Below, in pieces: positions 8,744 through 17,427 of a DNA stretch of 61,491 bases. Location: contig JARVGK010000018.1 in the NCBI GenBank assembly GCA_029762535.1, positions 1-61,491 of the forward strand, read 5' to 3'. Position 1 is the stretch's first letter. Each line of letters opens with the position of its first letter. The notes beneath the pieces are model-generated. The model was not told the DNA's origin. It saw only the letters and a list, made by a program, of their open reading frames with translations, and searched no databases. The stretch is from Thermoplasmatota archaeon. GTDB taxonomy: Archaea > Thermoplasmatota > Penumbrarchaeia > Penumbrarchaeales > Penumbrarchaeaceae. The translations under genes and the position numbers were made by a program.

Positions 8744-8956
8744 CTACCATCCAAGGCGTTCCAGGTCCCGATCCTTCTTCGTCGCCTTCTTGAACTCCCT
8801 GTAATGTTCCTTGCACAGCCCGACGTTCGAGGTCTCCTTCTCTATCTTCAGGCCCGATCCCGCCACCTTCTTCGCGGATAGGGACCTCGCCGCCTCCGCC
8901 TTGCATCCCGACACCCCGCATAGCTTGACCTCGGGCTCTTTCCTTCTTTCGGCCAG
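8744..8956 (-). CDS. Small basic zinc-binding protein, probable CTG start
   Basis: A 70-residue frame is preserved: LCGVSGCKAEAARS near the N-terminus, VGLCKEHYREFKKATKKDRD near the end, finishing LERLGW. Two Cys (C13, C18), C48 and H51 could bind one zinc. There is no ATG, GTG or TTG in frame after the upstream stop; the best start is CTG 8956, preceded by GGGGGT, giving MAERRKEPEVKL. It begins 13 bases after the stop of the PRC-barrel gene, so the two are likely one transcript. Lys/Arg richness suggests nucleic-acid or ribosome binding. Family unknown to me. Confidence 0.6.
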   Translation of the reverse strand: MAERRKEPEVKLCGVSGCKAEAARSLSAKKVAGSGLKIEKETSNVGLCKEHYREFKKATKKDRDLERLGW

Positions 8957-8968
8957 GATCCAGACCCC

Positions 8969-9250
8969 CTATCCTCGATATTCATCGATCCCGTACTCGG
9001 CAGGGGCCGGGATCGGGATGTCCTGCGGGAAGTGCCTCAGTATGATTATGTCGCCCACGGCCTGTATCCACCTGAATGGAACGAGCAGGCTGGCCCCCAT
9101 CTCCACCAGGTTCGGGTTCGTCTCCTCCAGGAGCAGGCTCGATATCTCAGCCTCCTCGGGGTCCAGTTCAACGCTCGAGATATTGCCTACCTTGACCCCC
9201 CAGGGGGTGAACACCTCGAGTCCTTCAATGTTCGTGATCTCCTCTAACAT
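8969..9250 (-). CDS. PRC-barrel domain protein
   Basis: The 93-residue product matches archaeal stand-alone PRC-barrel proteins: an opening MLEEITNIEGLEVFTPWGVK, then KVGNISSVELDPEEAEISSL, LLVPFRWIQAVGDIIIL near the end. Such small beta-barrels are widespread in archaea, some linked to RNA metabolism and some to cell division, where they bind partner proteins. The gene leads a short leftward pair with the zinc protein downstream. Function beyond the fold cannot be assigned. Confidence 0.8.
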   Translation of the reverse strand: MLEEITNIEGLEVFTPWGVKVGNISSVELDPEEAEISSLLLEETNPNLVEMGASLLVPFRWIQAVGDIIILRHFPQDIPIPAPAEYGIDEYRG

Positions 9251-9297
9251 CTGCCATCCTCCATGTACACCGTCATTACCACATCATCGAACTTCTA

Positions 9298-10314
9298 TTA
9301 ATCGTATTTCCTGACCTTATCGAGCAGCCTCAGGTGGTCCTCGTCCTCAATCGAGAGCAATTTCTTCAGAAGGAGCAGTATATTCTGCTCGTCCGAGCTT
9401 ATGTTCCCGTCCTTCAGAGTCTCCTTCAGTACGGACGAGTATATGTCCGAGAAGATCTCCTCTTTGCGCTCATCGGATAGGTCCATACCCTCAGAGGAGA
9501 TCGTCCTCTCCATCAGCATCCTCATGTATGTCTCCTTGTCTATACCAAGCAGTCTCTGCAGCTCGTCTATCATGCTCTGCTCATCAGGCGTTATCACGCC
9601 GTCCTTGAGCGCAACGTCGAGTATTTCGGAAAGCAGCCTGGTCCTTGAGGGGGCCGTGCTCTGGTCCATCTGGTCCCTGGAGGAGAGTATCTCCTCCTGA
9701 AGCATAGAGTGGTCCTTGTCCGAGATCCTGAGGGCCCCGCGGAGCTCTTCGAGTATAGCGAGCTCGTCCCTGGTCAGGACATCGTCCTCCCAGGCCTTGG
9801 TCAATGCTTTCCGATAGACCTTAAGAGCGTCCCCGGCGGGGACGACCTCGTCCACCTCTTCCTCCCTGGGTTCGGATGCGAGATGCGGATAGAAGACGTT
9901 CCCGTCCCTGAGATCCATCAATATCTGGACAGGACTGCGGCCGACCTGATAGGTGAAGCAAAGCTCGGTCACCGTCGTTGGGGTATCCTTCCCGTCCTCT
10001 GTACGGACTATCACCTCCTTCTTACCCAGTGCATCCCATATCCTTCTCGAAAGGGCCTTTCCCTCGAAGGTCAGGTGATATACCTTCTTCCTCTGTTTGG
10101 ACCCCTTCACATGGGAGACCCTGCTTGCGACCAGACCCTCCGACATGAGCTTGTTCACAGCCCTGGGGATGTGCTTCCTGGCGACCGATATACCCGAGGC
10201 GATCCCCGCTTGGGTCATTCCCTCAGGGGCCTCGTAATCCTCCTCGTACAGAGAGTATTCCATGAGGTGGAGTATGACCCTTTCATCGACCGTGAGGCTT
10301 ATCTTCTTCCCCAT
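9298..10314 (-). CDS. Winged-helix regulator fused to TerB-like repeats
   Basis: The first ~95 residues form a MarR-like winged helix (VDERVILHLMEYSLYEE, MTQAGIASGISVARKHIPRA as helix-turn-helix, LVASRVSHVKGSKQRKKVYH as wing). Residues about 165-338 contain three helical repeats with the TerB-like signature, acidic DG/DE turns such as WEDDVLTRDEL, KDGVITPDEQSMIDEL and KDGNISSDEQNILLLL. TerB domains bind metal or act as membrane-associated stress sensors, so the fusion suggests a DNA-binding stress regulator. A TATA-like ATCTTTAATAG lies at about 10341-10352, about 30 bases from ATG 10314, implying a leaderless transcript. Target unknown; the adjacent slipin gene is a candidate. Confidence 0.75.
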   Translation of the reverse strand: MGKKISLTVDERVILHLMEYSLYEEDYEAPEGMTQAGIASGISVARKHIPRAVNKLMSEGLVASRVSHVKGSKQRKKVYHLTFEGKALSRRIWDALGKKEVIVRTEDGKDTPTTVTELCFTYQVGRSPVQILMDLRDGNVFYPHLASEPREEEVDEVVPAGDALKVYRKALTKAWEDDVLTRDELAILEELRGALRISDKDHSMLQEEILSSRDQMDQSTAPSRTRLLSEILDVALKDGVITPDEQSMIDELQRLLGIDKETYMRMLMERTISSEGMDLSDERKEEIFSDIYSSVLKETLKDGNISSDEQNILLLLKKLLSIEDEDHLRLLDKVRKYD

Positions 10315-10368
10315 GCAAAGGTCTGATAGAATGAAGCGTCTATTAAAGATTTCCCGGTTAGTCTCAAT

Positions 10369-11034
10369 TCATTCCTTCCTGGCGAGTCGGTGAGCCTCCG
10401 ACTCCATCAAAATGGCCTTGCGCCTGCCATCGGCCCTGAGGATCATGGCCTGCCTCTCTTTCTCGGCCGCGATCCTGTCCTCTATCGCCGCCTTGACGGG
10501 GCCGACGGGATCTATGTCCTTGAGCTCGGTACGAACGATCACCAGGCCCATGGGCTCGAACTCCTCCTTGAGCATCCCCTTCAAGGCCTGGTTGACCTCG
10601 TTCTGCTTCCTGAAAAGGTCCTCCAATTCGTAGCCCAGAATGATCTTCCGGAGGGTGGAATGGGCGATATGATTCAGGCTTGCCCTGTATTTATCGTAAC
10701 CGAGGAGGCTTTTCTCCGGGTCCTCCATCCTGTATTGTACCATGGACTCGATAACGGTCGGTGAGAGGTCCTTGGTCATGACCTCCTGCCGTCCGAGGTC
10801 GATCGTCTGTATCCTGGTATCGACCCTGTATACCCTCGATAGGAACGGGAACACCAGATGCAGGCCGGGACCCAGGTTCTTCCTGAACTTCCCCAGCCTC
10901 ATCAACACGCCCTTCTCGTACTGCTGTATGATCACTATCGAGCTGACGATCCCCCACACTAGCAATATCGCGGTCAGTCCTGCAGCGGCTCCGATGAGGA
11001 CAAGCTCGACGAACCCCGCTCCAAATTCGGCCAT
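10369..11034 (-). CDS. SPFH/stomatin-family membrane protein (slipin)
   Basis: An N-terminal membrane helix (VLIGAAAGLTAILLVWGIV) is followed by the SPFH core: VIIQQYEKGVLMRLGKF, LGPGLHLVFPFL, VDTRIQTIDLGRQEVMTKD, and the helical end VKAAIEDRIAAEKERQAM. At 221 residues it stops right after SEAHRLARKE, somewhat shorter than typical slipins of about 250. These proteins oligomerise on membranes and organise lipid microdomains, often with an NfeD protease encoded next door; no NfeD gene is here. It is divergent from the coiled-coil gene at 11202 and shares its promoter region. Confidence 0.9.
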   Translation of the reverse strand: MAEFGAGFVELVLIGAAAGLTAILLVWGIVSSIVIIQQYEKGVLMRLGKFRKNLGPGLHLVFPFLSRVYRVDTRIQTIDLGRQEVMTKDLSPTVIESMVQYRMEDPEKSLLGYDKYRASLNHIAHSTLRKIILGYELEDLFRKQNEVNQALKGMLKEEFEPMGLVIVRTELKDIDPVGPVKAAIEDRIAAEKERQAMILRADGRRKAILMESEAHRLARKE

Positions 11035-11057
11035 CCGTGGGGTAAACTACGGAAGGG

Positions 11058-11074
11058 TATATATATATTTTAAA
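11058..11074. promoter_or_regulatory. Divergent promoter region with long TATA tract
   Basis: A 17-base AT run containing TATATATATA and TTTTAAA lies between the slipin gene (minus) and the coiled-coil gene (plus). It is correctly placed, about 25-40 bases from ATG 11034, to drive the slipin. A second candidate, GCATTAAAAAGG near 11100, could serve the rightward gene. Confidence 0.5.
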
Positions 11075-11201
11075 TCTGGACCGGGGACCGTCTTAGGAAA
11101 GCATTAAAAAGGTGGCCTTATATTGCCGTTCGCCCGAGCAAGCCTCCATCGATCTCATGCAAGGCGGATCGGAGGAACACAACGCCAACGTGGGATGTGA
11201 A

Positions 11202-12095
11202 ATGTCGGATTATCTCGAAGCCCTGGAAGACAAGAGGAACAAGCTGAACTCCGAGGCCGAGTCGCACCGGAAGAAGCGCGACCGGCTCAACCAGGAGACG
11301 AAGCAGCATGCGGAGACGAGGGACGATCTCAACGCTCAGGTCAAGAAGCTGCTCATGGAGGCGAACCGTTTCAAGGAGAAGAGGGACGAATACAATCAGC
11401 TCGTCAGGGAAGAGAAGGTGAAGCGCGATGAGCTTACCATGGAATACAACAACGCCAAGGCAGAGCTCGATGAGATAAGGAAGAGCCGTCCACGAAAGGA
11501 CGATGAGATCTCGATCGGCAGGCTCAGGAAGGACCTCAGGGCACTCGAGTTCAAGCAGATGACCGAGGTTCTGGATGCCAAGAAGGAAAGGGATCTGATC
11601 GATAAGATATCCACCATAAAGAAGCAACTCGAATCCCGTGAGCAGGAGATGGAGGCCAGTGATGATCTCCGTGAGCTGCTGGCAAAGGTAAGGGAGACCA
11701 GGGCCCGGATGGACGATTGCCACAAGCAGGTCAACGAGTACGCGGACCTGGCACAGAACGAGCATGATTCCATGATAGAGAGGTTCAACAGCTCGGACAA
11801 GCTCCGGAAGGAGGCCGATAGGGGTCAGGAGGCCTTCGTGGATTCAAAGATCAAAGCCGACGAGGAACATCATAAACACGTCAACATGATCCATCTCGTA
11901 CACGACCTTGACAGGCTCATCTTCGCGCTTCGCAACAAGCGGAGGGGTCTGGACAAGAGAACCTCTTCGAAAATGCAGGCACCATCCCCTCAATCCGGCA
12001 AGATGGAGGCCGAGAGGATATTCGAGAAGTTCAAGAACGGTGAGAAGCTCTCGACCGAGGACCTCATGGTCCTTCAGAAGCACGGATTCCTCTGA
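11202..12095 (+). CDS. Archaeal coiled-coil protein (COG1340-like)
   Basis: I start at ATG 11202 (MSDYLEALEDKRNKLNSEAE) because the longer frame from 11112 adds a low-complexity leader unlike the family. The 297 residues are almost entirely charged heptads from about 5 to 250 (KKRDRLNQETKQHAETRD, MEANRFKEKRDEYNQLVREE), followed by a linker and a short C-terminal helix ERIFEKFKNGEKLSTEDLMV ending KHGFL. Similar archaeal coiled-coil proteins are often annotated as phosphoserine-phosphatase-like or SMC-like by composition, without known activity. It probably dimerises as a rod. The last 32 bases overlap the convergent nep1 gene. Confidence 0.8.
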   Translation: MSDYLEALEDKRNKLNSEAESHRKKRDRLNQETKQHAETRDDLNAQVKKLLMEANRFKEKRDEYNQLVREEKVKRDELTMEYNNAKAELDEIRKSRPRKDDEISIGRLRKDLRALEFKQMTEVLDAKKERDLIDKISTIKKQLESREQEMEASDDLRELLAKVRETRARMDDCHKQVNEYADLAQNEHDSMIERFNSSDKLRKEADRGQEAFVDSKIKADEEHHKHVNMIHLVHDLDRLIFALRNKRRGLDKRTSSKMQAPSPQSGKMEAERIFEKFKNGEKLSTEDLMVLQKHGFL

Positions 12096-12819
12096 CGGCA
12101 GCCCACCTGAACGCTGACAGCAATTCGCATTCCACAGTCCATACCTTCAAGAGCTCGTGATGTACGCTCCACCTCTCATCCACTTCAACGGTTGATATGA
12201 GGTCCCCGACCGAGAAACCGCCTATGATGCAGAGGACGTCCGAATCCGGGTGCGATCCGATAATATCCTTGAACATCTCCGATGCTTCGACCAACCGGCC
12301 CTTGTCGCTCATCAATATCCTGAAAAGACCCCTGCCTCTGTGCGATGAATGCCGCTCGATCCTCTTGAGCGATCCCTCGATGTCCACCCCCCTTTTGACG
12401 ACGAGGAGCGGATCCCCCCCTCCTGGAACTCTGCCGGTGGCGAGCAACTCCTCGAAGAGGCCCTGATATCTGGCATAGTTCTTGGGCAGGCGGGTCTTCT
12501 CCGATACCTCGATGAGATCGTCGCCACGGGTATGCACCCAGAGTCTCAACCTTCCATCGATGTTGAGCAAGGAATCGAGTCCCATGAGCAGGAACTGATG
12601 CACGATGTCAGGCCGCCCTCTCCTGCTCCTCTCGAAGGGATCCTTGAACAGCGGATGATGTATGGTCGAATCCAGAAGCACCTGGGAGGCCCTCTTCCCG
12701 CGCTTCCTCGCGTTAACGGCCACGCACGGATGGGACCAATGCTCCTTCGGGACCAGCTCCAGCTCCGAGTCGGCCAGAAGCAGATGCAGGATCGGTCCTT
12801 CGGATGGGATCCCCGTCAC
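12064..12819 (-). CDS. nep1: Nep1, 16S rRNA pseudouridine N1-methyltransferase
   Basis: The SPOUT-class enzyme Nep1/Emg1 methylates a pseudouridine in small-subunit rRNA and helps 40S/30S assembly. Visible family features: LHLLLADSELELVPKEHWSH at the start, the RKRGKRASQVLLDSTIHHPL segment, the hallmark RGRPDIVHQFLLMGLDSLLN, and late glycine-rich IIGGFSVGDL that forms part of the SAM knot. Length 251 is normal. Its ATG overlaps the TGA of the upstream HAD gene (ATGA), so translation is probably coupled. Confidence 0.92.
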   Translation of the reverse strand: MTGIPSEGPILHLLLADSELELVPKEHWSHPCVAVNARKRGKRASQVLLDSTIHHPLFKDPFERSRRGRPDIVHQFLLMGLDSLLNIDGRLRLWVHTRGDDLIEVSEKTRLPKNYARYQGLFEELLATGRVPGGGDPLLVVKRGVDIEGSLKRIERHSSHRGRGLFRILMSDKGRLVEASEMFKDIIGSHPDSDVLCIIGGFSVGDLISTVEVDERWSVHHELLKVWTVECELLSAFRWAAVRGIRASEGP

Positions 12820-13397
12820 TTCATCAGCTCCATGACCTCGTAGAGGTCATCCACCGTGAAATCCGCCAGGTTCTCCCATTCCGCCGCGGATTCATGACCG
12901 GTGACGAGCACGGTCTTTATCCCGGCGGCCTTTCCCGCTTGTATATCGTATAGGTAATCGCCAACATAGGCCATCTCATAGGGTTTCAGACCGAAGTGGT
13001 TGAGGGCAAGATTTATCGGTTCGGGGGAAGGTTTCGGGTTCGCATGCTCCCTTGCGATGACGAGGTCCACCCCAAGTCCGAGGACCTCGAGCGTCCTGTG
13101 CGCGGCGTTCGCGGAGTTCCTCGTTATGATGACGACCTTGACCCCCCTCTCCTTGCAGAACTTCAAGAGGTCCTTGGCCCCGGGCATCAACTCGGCCTTC
13201 TCCGCGGCCTCGCGCTCCCTATCCGCTATCAGCGACAGGACCTCATCCCCCTTCTCCTTGGGAAGGGACCTTATGTAGGCCAAGGTGTCGCCTTCGGGGA
13301 TCCCGAGCTCTTTTCTGATGGACCGTAGGTCCAGCTTCATCCTGACAAGCGTTCCGTCCAGGTCCATCCCGAGGGCCTTCACCGTCTTCATTTCCAT
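12816..13397 (-). CDS. HAD-superfamily phosphatase
   Basis: Motif I is GMDLDGTLV near the start, motif II VVIITRNSA, motif III lysine in NPKPSPEPI, motif IV YVGDYLYDIQAGKAAGIKTV; together these give a phosphoglycolate-phosphatase-like HAD enzyme with a small helical cap (about residues 25-75). Substrate is not predictable. I choose ATG 13397, which overlaps the nth stop as TGATG; GTG 13400 is the alternative. The gene is translationally coupled on both sides, to nth upstream and nep1 downstream. Confidence 0.88.
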   Translation of the reverse strand: MEMKTVKALGMDLDGTLVRMKLDLRSIRKELGIPEGDTLAYIRSLPKEKGDEVLSLIADREREAAEKAELMPGAKDLLKFCKERGVKVVIITRNSANAAHRTLEVLGLGVDLVIAREHANPKPSPEPINLALNHFGLKPYEMAYVGDYLYDIQAGKAAGIKTVLVTGHESAAEWENLADFTVDDLYEVMELMK

Positions 13398-14074
13398 CAC
13401 CGTTCACTGATATTCGCTTTCACACATCTCTCCGATAGGGGGCAGGAACCGCACATGGGCTTCCTGGCCCTGCACATGGTCCTGCCGTGCTCGATCATCA
13501 ATAGGTGGCCATCGTATTTCCAATCATCGGGTACGGTCCCGTTCATGATATCCTGGGTCCTCTCACGTCCGGTCGTCGAAGGGACCATACCAGTCCTGAT
13601 ACATATCCGGTGAATATGGGTGTCCACCGGGAAAAAAGGCCTGCCCAGGCTGAAGACCATGACGCAGGCCGCCGTCTTCGCTCCCACGCCTTTCATGGAC
13701 AGGAGCTCTCTGTATGCCAGTTCGTCGTCCATATCCAGGAGGTGATCGAGATCGAACGAGCCCCTTCGATCCCGAAGGTCTCTCAATATCGCGAGAATGT
13801 TCACGCTCTTTGTCCTTGAAAGACCTCCGACCTTTATGGCCTCGGCCAGCTCCTCGACGTCCGCTCCGGCCAGGGATCCCATGTCCGGATATCTGGCCTT
13901 GAGGGAGGCGTAGGCCCTGTCCCGGTTGGTATCGTTGGTGTTCTGTGAGAGTATCGTGAGGACCAGCTCGTCCAATGGATCGAGCTTGGGAGGCCTCCTT
14001 GGGGGTCCGTAATGCTCCAGCAGTTCGGAGAAGGCCCATTCCATGAACCGGACATCAGCGCCCATGGTCCGCAT
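13397..14074 (-). CDS. nth: Endonuclease III-like DNA glycosylase/AP lyase
   Basis: Base-excision repair enzyme of the HhH-GPD family. The helix-hairpin-helix LLSMKGVGAKTAACVMVFSL carries the catalytic Lys, VDTHIHRI the catalytic Asp, and the C-terminus has a [4Fe-4S] motif C-x6-C-x2-C-x5-C (CRARKPMC, CGSC, CPLSERC). I start at ATG 14074 (MRTMGADVRFMEWAF); upstream sequence in the same frame runs into recJ and is not family-like. Product 225 residues, usual size. It follows recJ by 14 bases, forming a repair pair with it. Confidence 0.92.
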   Translation of the reverse strand: MRTMGADVRFMEWAFSELLEHYGPPRRPPKLDPLDELVLTILSQNTNDTNRDRAYASLKARYPDMGSLAGADVEELAEAIKVGGLSRTKSVNILAILRDLRDRRGSFDLDHLLDMDDELAYRELLSMKGVGAKTAACVMVFSLGRPFFPVDTHIHRICIRTGMVPSTTGRERTQDIMNGTVPDDWKYDGHLLMIEHGRTMCRARKPMCGSCPLSERCVKANISER

Positions 14075-14088
14075 GATGTGGTAGGGCC

Positions 14089-15825
14089 TTATACATTTAG
14101 CCCCGACAGGACATCCATATCCAAAACCTTCATCTGGACCTCCTCGCGTCCTCCCCACCGGTGGACCGAGAGGCTGCCGATCATATCCACCACGGAACTG
14201 TTCCGGACCATATCCGACATTCCCCCCATGCGGAACCATATACAGGCTATGCCCTTCCCTTCCCTTTCCCCCATGAATCTCAGGTGCTCTCCTCCCTGCC
14301 CAACGGTGCGTACATCAACGAGCCTGATCTCCCTGAGGCGAACAAGGTTCTCCCGATTGCCCTTCCCGACGGGATCCATCCTCTCGAGGGACGATACGCT
14401 CTCCACGCTCAATTCCTCGAAGGACGCATCGATGTCCACCTCGACGACGGGGAGAAGGCCCATAACCTGCTCGTGGACCTCGAAATAATGGTTCATCCTC
14501 TCCCTCAGGGCCGGGATGTTGTCCGGAACTATGGTCAATCCTGCGGCGTTCTCATGGCCACCGAACTCCTCGAGCAGGTCGGAGCAGTATTCCAGCGCCG
14601 AGATCATGTCCACTCCCGAAGGGCTCCTGCAGGAGCCGCGGGCGCTCACTCCCTCCACGGAAATGACTATGACGGGCAGCCCGATCTCCTCGCACAATTT
14701 CGAGGCGGCGAGCCCGACCACCCCCGGGTGCCACTCCGGGTCCGACAGGACGAGGCACATGTCCTCGGTATATCCGCCGTCCATGGCCTGGGCCATGGCC
14801 TCAGAATATACCTTCTCTCCGATGCTGCGCCTCTTGAAGTTGAGGGCGTTCATCTCCTTCGAGAACAGTTCGGCGTCGAACCTGTCGTTAGTAAGGAGCA
14901 GCTCTAGCGCCATGCGGGGGTCGCCCAATCTGCCCACGGCGTTCAGGCGGGGGACCATCCTGTAGGACACATCATCGCTCCTGACCCCCATGAAGGGATC
15001 TATCCCGCATTCCCTCATCAGGGACCTCAACCCTATCATGTCCGTATCCTCGAGCAGTTTCAGCCCCCTGTCCACCATCACCCTGTTCTCCCCCACCAGC
15101 GGGACTATGTCCGCTATCGTTCCTATCGAGACCAGGTCCAGATAGGATAGGGCGTCGGCCTCCAGCCCGATATCCTGCAGCATGGAAGCCAGCTTGAAGG
15201 CCACCCCGACCCCCGCCAGGTCCTTGAAGGGATAGCCGCAGTCCGGTCTTTTAGGGTCGATCACGGCGTATGCCCTGGGAAGTTCGGGGCCCGGTTCGTG
15301 ATGGTCGGTGACGACCACGTCCACTCCCCGCTCCGCTGCTGTATTTACCGAACCCATGGCCCGGATCCCGCAATCCACCGTGAGGATCAGGGACGCCCCC
15401 TCCTTCAAGGCATGGTCCATACCTCCCTCGGAGAGGCCATACCCATCACCGAACCTGGATGGAATGAAGTGGGCTACGGACCCCCCGGCGCTCTTGAGGA
15501 AACGGACCATAAGCGCCGTCGCGGTCAGCCCGTCCGTATCGTAATCGCCGTGTACGAGGATCTTGGACCCGTCCTCCACCGCCTCCTTGACCCTCGATGC
15601 TCCACGCCCTATATCGGCCATCAACGAGGGTGAATGGAGGCGACCGATGTCCGGGTCGAGGTAATCCGCGGCGGATCCTGTATCGATCATCCCCCTCGAA
15701 GCGAGGATACGCGCGAGCAGAGGGTTTATCCGAATCTCCCGGGACAAGGATGCCGCTTCGACCGGGTCCTCATCGCGCAGGACCCATTTCATCCTCCTCA
15801 AAGTGGTCATGGCTGTCGAAAACAT
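14089..15825 (-). CDS. recJ: RecJ-type single-strand-specific 5'-3' exonuclease
   Basis: DHH phosphoesterase of bacterial-like RecJ layout, 578 residues. Seen: HGDYDTDGLTATALMVRFL (motif I), TVDCGIRAM (II), VVTDHHEPG (the DHH motif, III), then DLAGVGVAFKLASML (IV), the DHHA1 domain ending FGGHENAAGLTIVPDNI, and a C-terminal OB-like region. It degrades 5' single strands in recombination and repair; archaeal homologues also associate with replication proteins. TATA-like AGTTAAATAAGG at about 15834-15845 is so close to ATG 15825 that the true start may be ATG 15810 or 15792 on a leaderless message. Co-directional with nth. Confidence 0.9.
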   Translation of the reverse strand: MFSTAMTTLRRMKWVLRDEDPVEAASLSREIRINPLLARILASRGMIDTGSAADYLDPDIGRLHSPSLMADIGRGASRVKEAVEDGSKILVHGDYDTDGLTATALMVRFLKSAGGSVAHFIPSRFGDGYGLSEGGMDHALKEGASLILTVDCGIRAMGSVNTAAERGVDVVVTDHHEPGPELPRAYAVIDPKRPDCGYPFKDLAGVGVAFKLASMLQDIGLEADALSYLDLVSIGTIADIVPLVGENRVMVDRGLKLLEDTDMIGLRSLMRECGIDPFMGVRSDDVSYRMVPRLNAVGRLGDPRMALELLLTNDRFDAELFSKEMNALNFKRRSIGEKVYSEAMAQAMDGGYTEDMCLVLSDPEWHPGVVGLAASKLCEEIGLPVIVISVEGVSARGSCRSPSGVDMISALEYCSDLLEEFGGHENAAGLTIVPDNIPALRERMNHYFEVHEQVMGLLPVVEVDIDASFEELSVESVSSLERMDPVGKGNRENLVRLREIRLVDVRTVGQGGEHLRFMGEREGKGIACIWFRMGGMSDMVRNSSVVDMIGSLSVHRWGGREEVQMKVLDMDVLSGLNV

Positions 15826-15870
15826 GCCGCTACCTTATTTAACTGTTCAAAAGGGGATGTATGAAAGAAC

Positions 15871-17427
15871 TCATTGCTGACGAGCCCTGAAGGAGAATCG
15901 GAGAAATACAGGGGCCCTCACGTCCATCCTCTTCTTTCGGCTCAGGACGAACTGCAGGCCCCGGTCGTCCATGCGCAGATTGATATCCTGCAGGCCCCTG
16001 ACCATCTCTATCCTCTTCGAAGCGTGCATTCGCTCCAGCGACCTCTCCACCTTCCAGGCAGCGAGCTTGGCGAACGCGGACGCGTAGGTGATCCCGGTTG
16101 GGACCGCCCCCCTCTCCAGCATCCTGGACCTCTCGGGTTCCGGCACCCCTTGTATGTCACCGTCGAGGACGAAGATCTCATTGAAGGCGGCCGGACCGCA
16201 GATACCCATCCCCTCCTTGGCCTCCCTGAGGAGGATCTCAACGGGAACGGAATGGGACATCCCAGGTCCTGGTGTCCGTGAAAGTGAGTGTCCCTCGTTG
16301 GTTCGGACAATGTATCCTTTCCAAGCCACGGACCTGCTTGCCTCGGACCCGCCCCCCTCCTTGAGCCTTTCGATGATAGAGGCCTCTATCCCCTTTCCAA
16401 CTTGGGTAGAGGGGGAGTGCCTGTATGAAATGAACGATGCGAGCTCCTCATCGGTAAGGTCCCAGGCGGCATGGAACTGCGGGAACGACAGTACCCTGAT
16501 ATCAGGGTAACCTTCCCGGTACATCAGCAGTCTCTCGACGCCAATGTCGATAAGCATTACCGAACACTCGATCCCGGAACCCTTCAATATGTCATCCCTG
16601 ACGAGGCCAAAGGTACCGATCTCTATATCCCCGCCGAATATCTCCATCTCCGTCCCCTCCTCGAAATATGGAAAGGGGCATTCCTTGCGCCTGAGATCGA
16701 CGTCCTTGATGTCCATCTCGTCCAATATGAAATTCACGATGCTTTTGGCCTTGTCCATGTCCAGCGGGCAGCCCATTATGGCTATGGAGAGAAGATTGTA
16801 CGTCCTCAAGTGATAGGGGTCCTCGATGGCCTCCCTCCTGAAGTTCTGGGCGACCGTGAACAGCCTTATGGGTATGGATGCGGGATCGTACGTGGCCTGA
16901 AGTGTCCTCATCCAAGCGGTGGGCATGAACGCTCTCATCGTGAGAGAGGTGTCCTCCAGGCCGCTGCCCGTGATCTCCGGCAACGCGTTCATAAGGTTCA
17001 CAGCGTCCCTGACCGTCAGGCCAAGCTCGGCGTGGAGGGAGTTCATGAACTCTTCAGCGCTTGTCCCCTCGTCTATGGTGTCAATTAGGTTCCACAGGAC
17101 CGCCAGGTCCATTTCCGGATACCGGTCCTTTATTCGAACCTCCAACTGGGGGGTGGGTCCGATCGGTGCGAGCCTCTTGTGCTGGACATGGTAGATCGCG
17201 TCCCTGAACACCGGGAAGACCGGGCCCGTCATTGTCTTGACCTCCGAGAAGTCCATGAAAGGATCGGTCTGGATCTCGTCGAAACCCAATGAGAGCATCA
17301 ACTCCCTCAACCTCTGTAAATATTCATTGACCGGATGGGGGCTTCCCTTTCCAGAGAATATGTCCACGACCTCGTCTAGAGCGATCCCCCTGGAGGGGGG
17401 CTTCTCCAGGCCGTCCTTATCACTCAT
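15871..17427 (-). CDS. sepS: O-phosphoserine--tRNA(Cys) ligase (SepRS)
   Basis: Class II synthetase that charges tRNA-Cys with phosphoserine, later turned into Cys by SepCysS. Matches to methanogen SepRS include SPHPVNEYLQRLRELMLSLG, motif 2 VAQNFRREAIEDPYHLRTYN, ILKGSGIECSVMLIDIGVER (motif 3 region), GICGPAAFNEIFVLDGDIQG and the C-terminal QDINLRMDDRGLQFVLSRKK with VRAPVFLRFS. Length 518 is close to the usual 530. The start overlaps the end of the translin gene by 8 bases. SepCysS and SepCysE are not in the window. Presence of SepRS restricts the organism to a subset of archaea such as methanogen-related lineages. Confidence 0.92.
   Translation of the reverse strand: MSDKDGLEKPPSRGIALDEVVDIFSGKGSPHPVNEYLQRLRELMLSLGFDEIQTDPFMDFSEVKTMTGPVFPVFRDAIYHVQHKRLAPIGPTPQLEVRIKDRYPEMDLAVLWNLIDTIDEGTSAEEFMNSLHAELGLTVRDAVNLMNALPEITGSGLEDTSLTMRAFMPTAWMRTLQATYDPASIPIRLFTVAQNFRREAIEDPYHLRTYNLLSIAIMGCPLDMDKAKSIVNFILDEMDIKDVDLRRKECPFPYFEEGTEMEIFGGDIEIGTFGLVRDDILKGSGIECSVMLIDIGVERLLMYREGYPDIRVLSFPQFHAAWDLTDEELASFISYRHSPSTQVGKGIEASIIERLKEGGGSEASRSVAWKGYIVRTNEGHSLSRTPGPGMSHSVPVEILLREAKEGMGICGPAAFNEIFVLDGDIQGVPEPERSRMLERGAVPTGITYASAFAKLAAWKVERSLERMHASKRIEMVRGLQDINLRMDDRGLQFVLSRKKRMDVRAPVFLRFSFRARQQ

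Noticed and set aside
14161..14907. Open frame opposite recJ
   Set aside because: Low-complexity His/Arg/Pro-rich translation with no family features; the RecJ frame on the other strand is clear.
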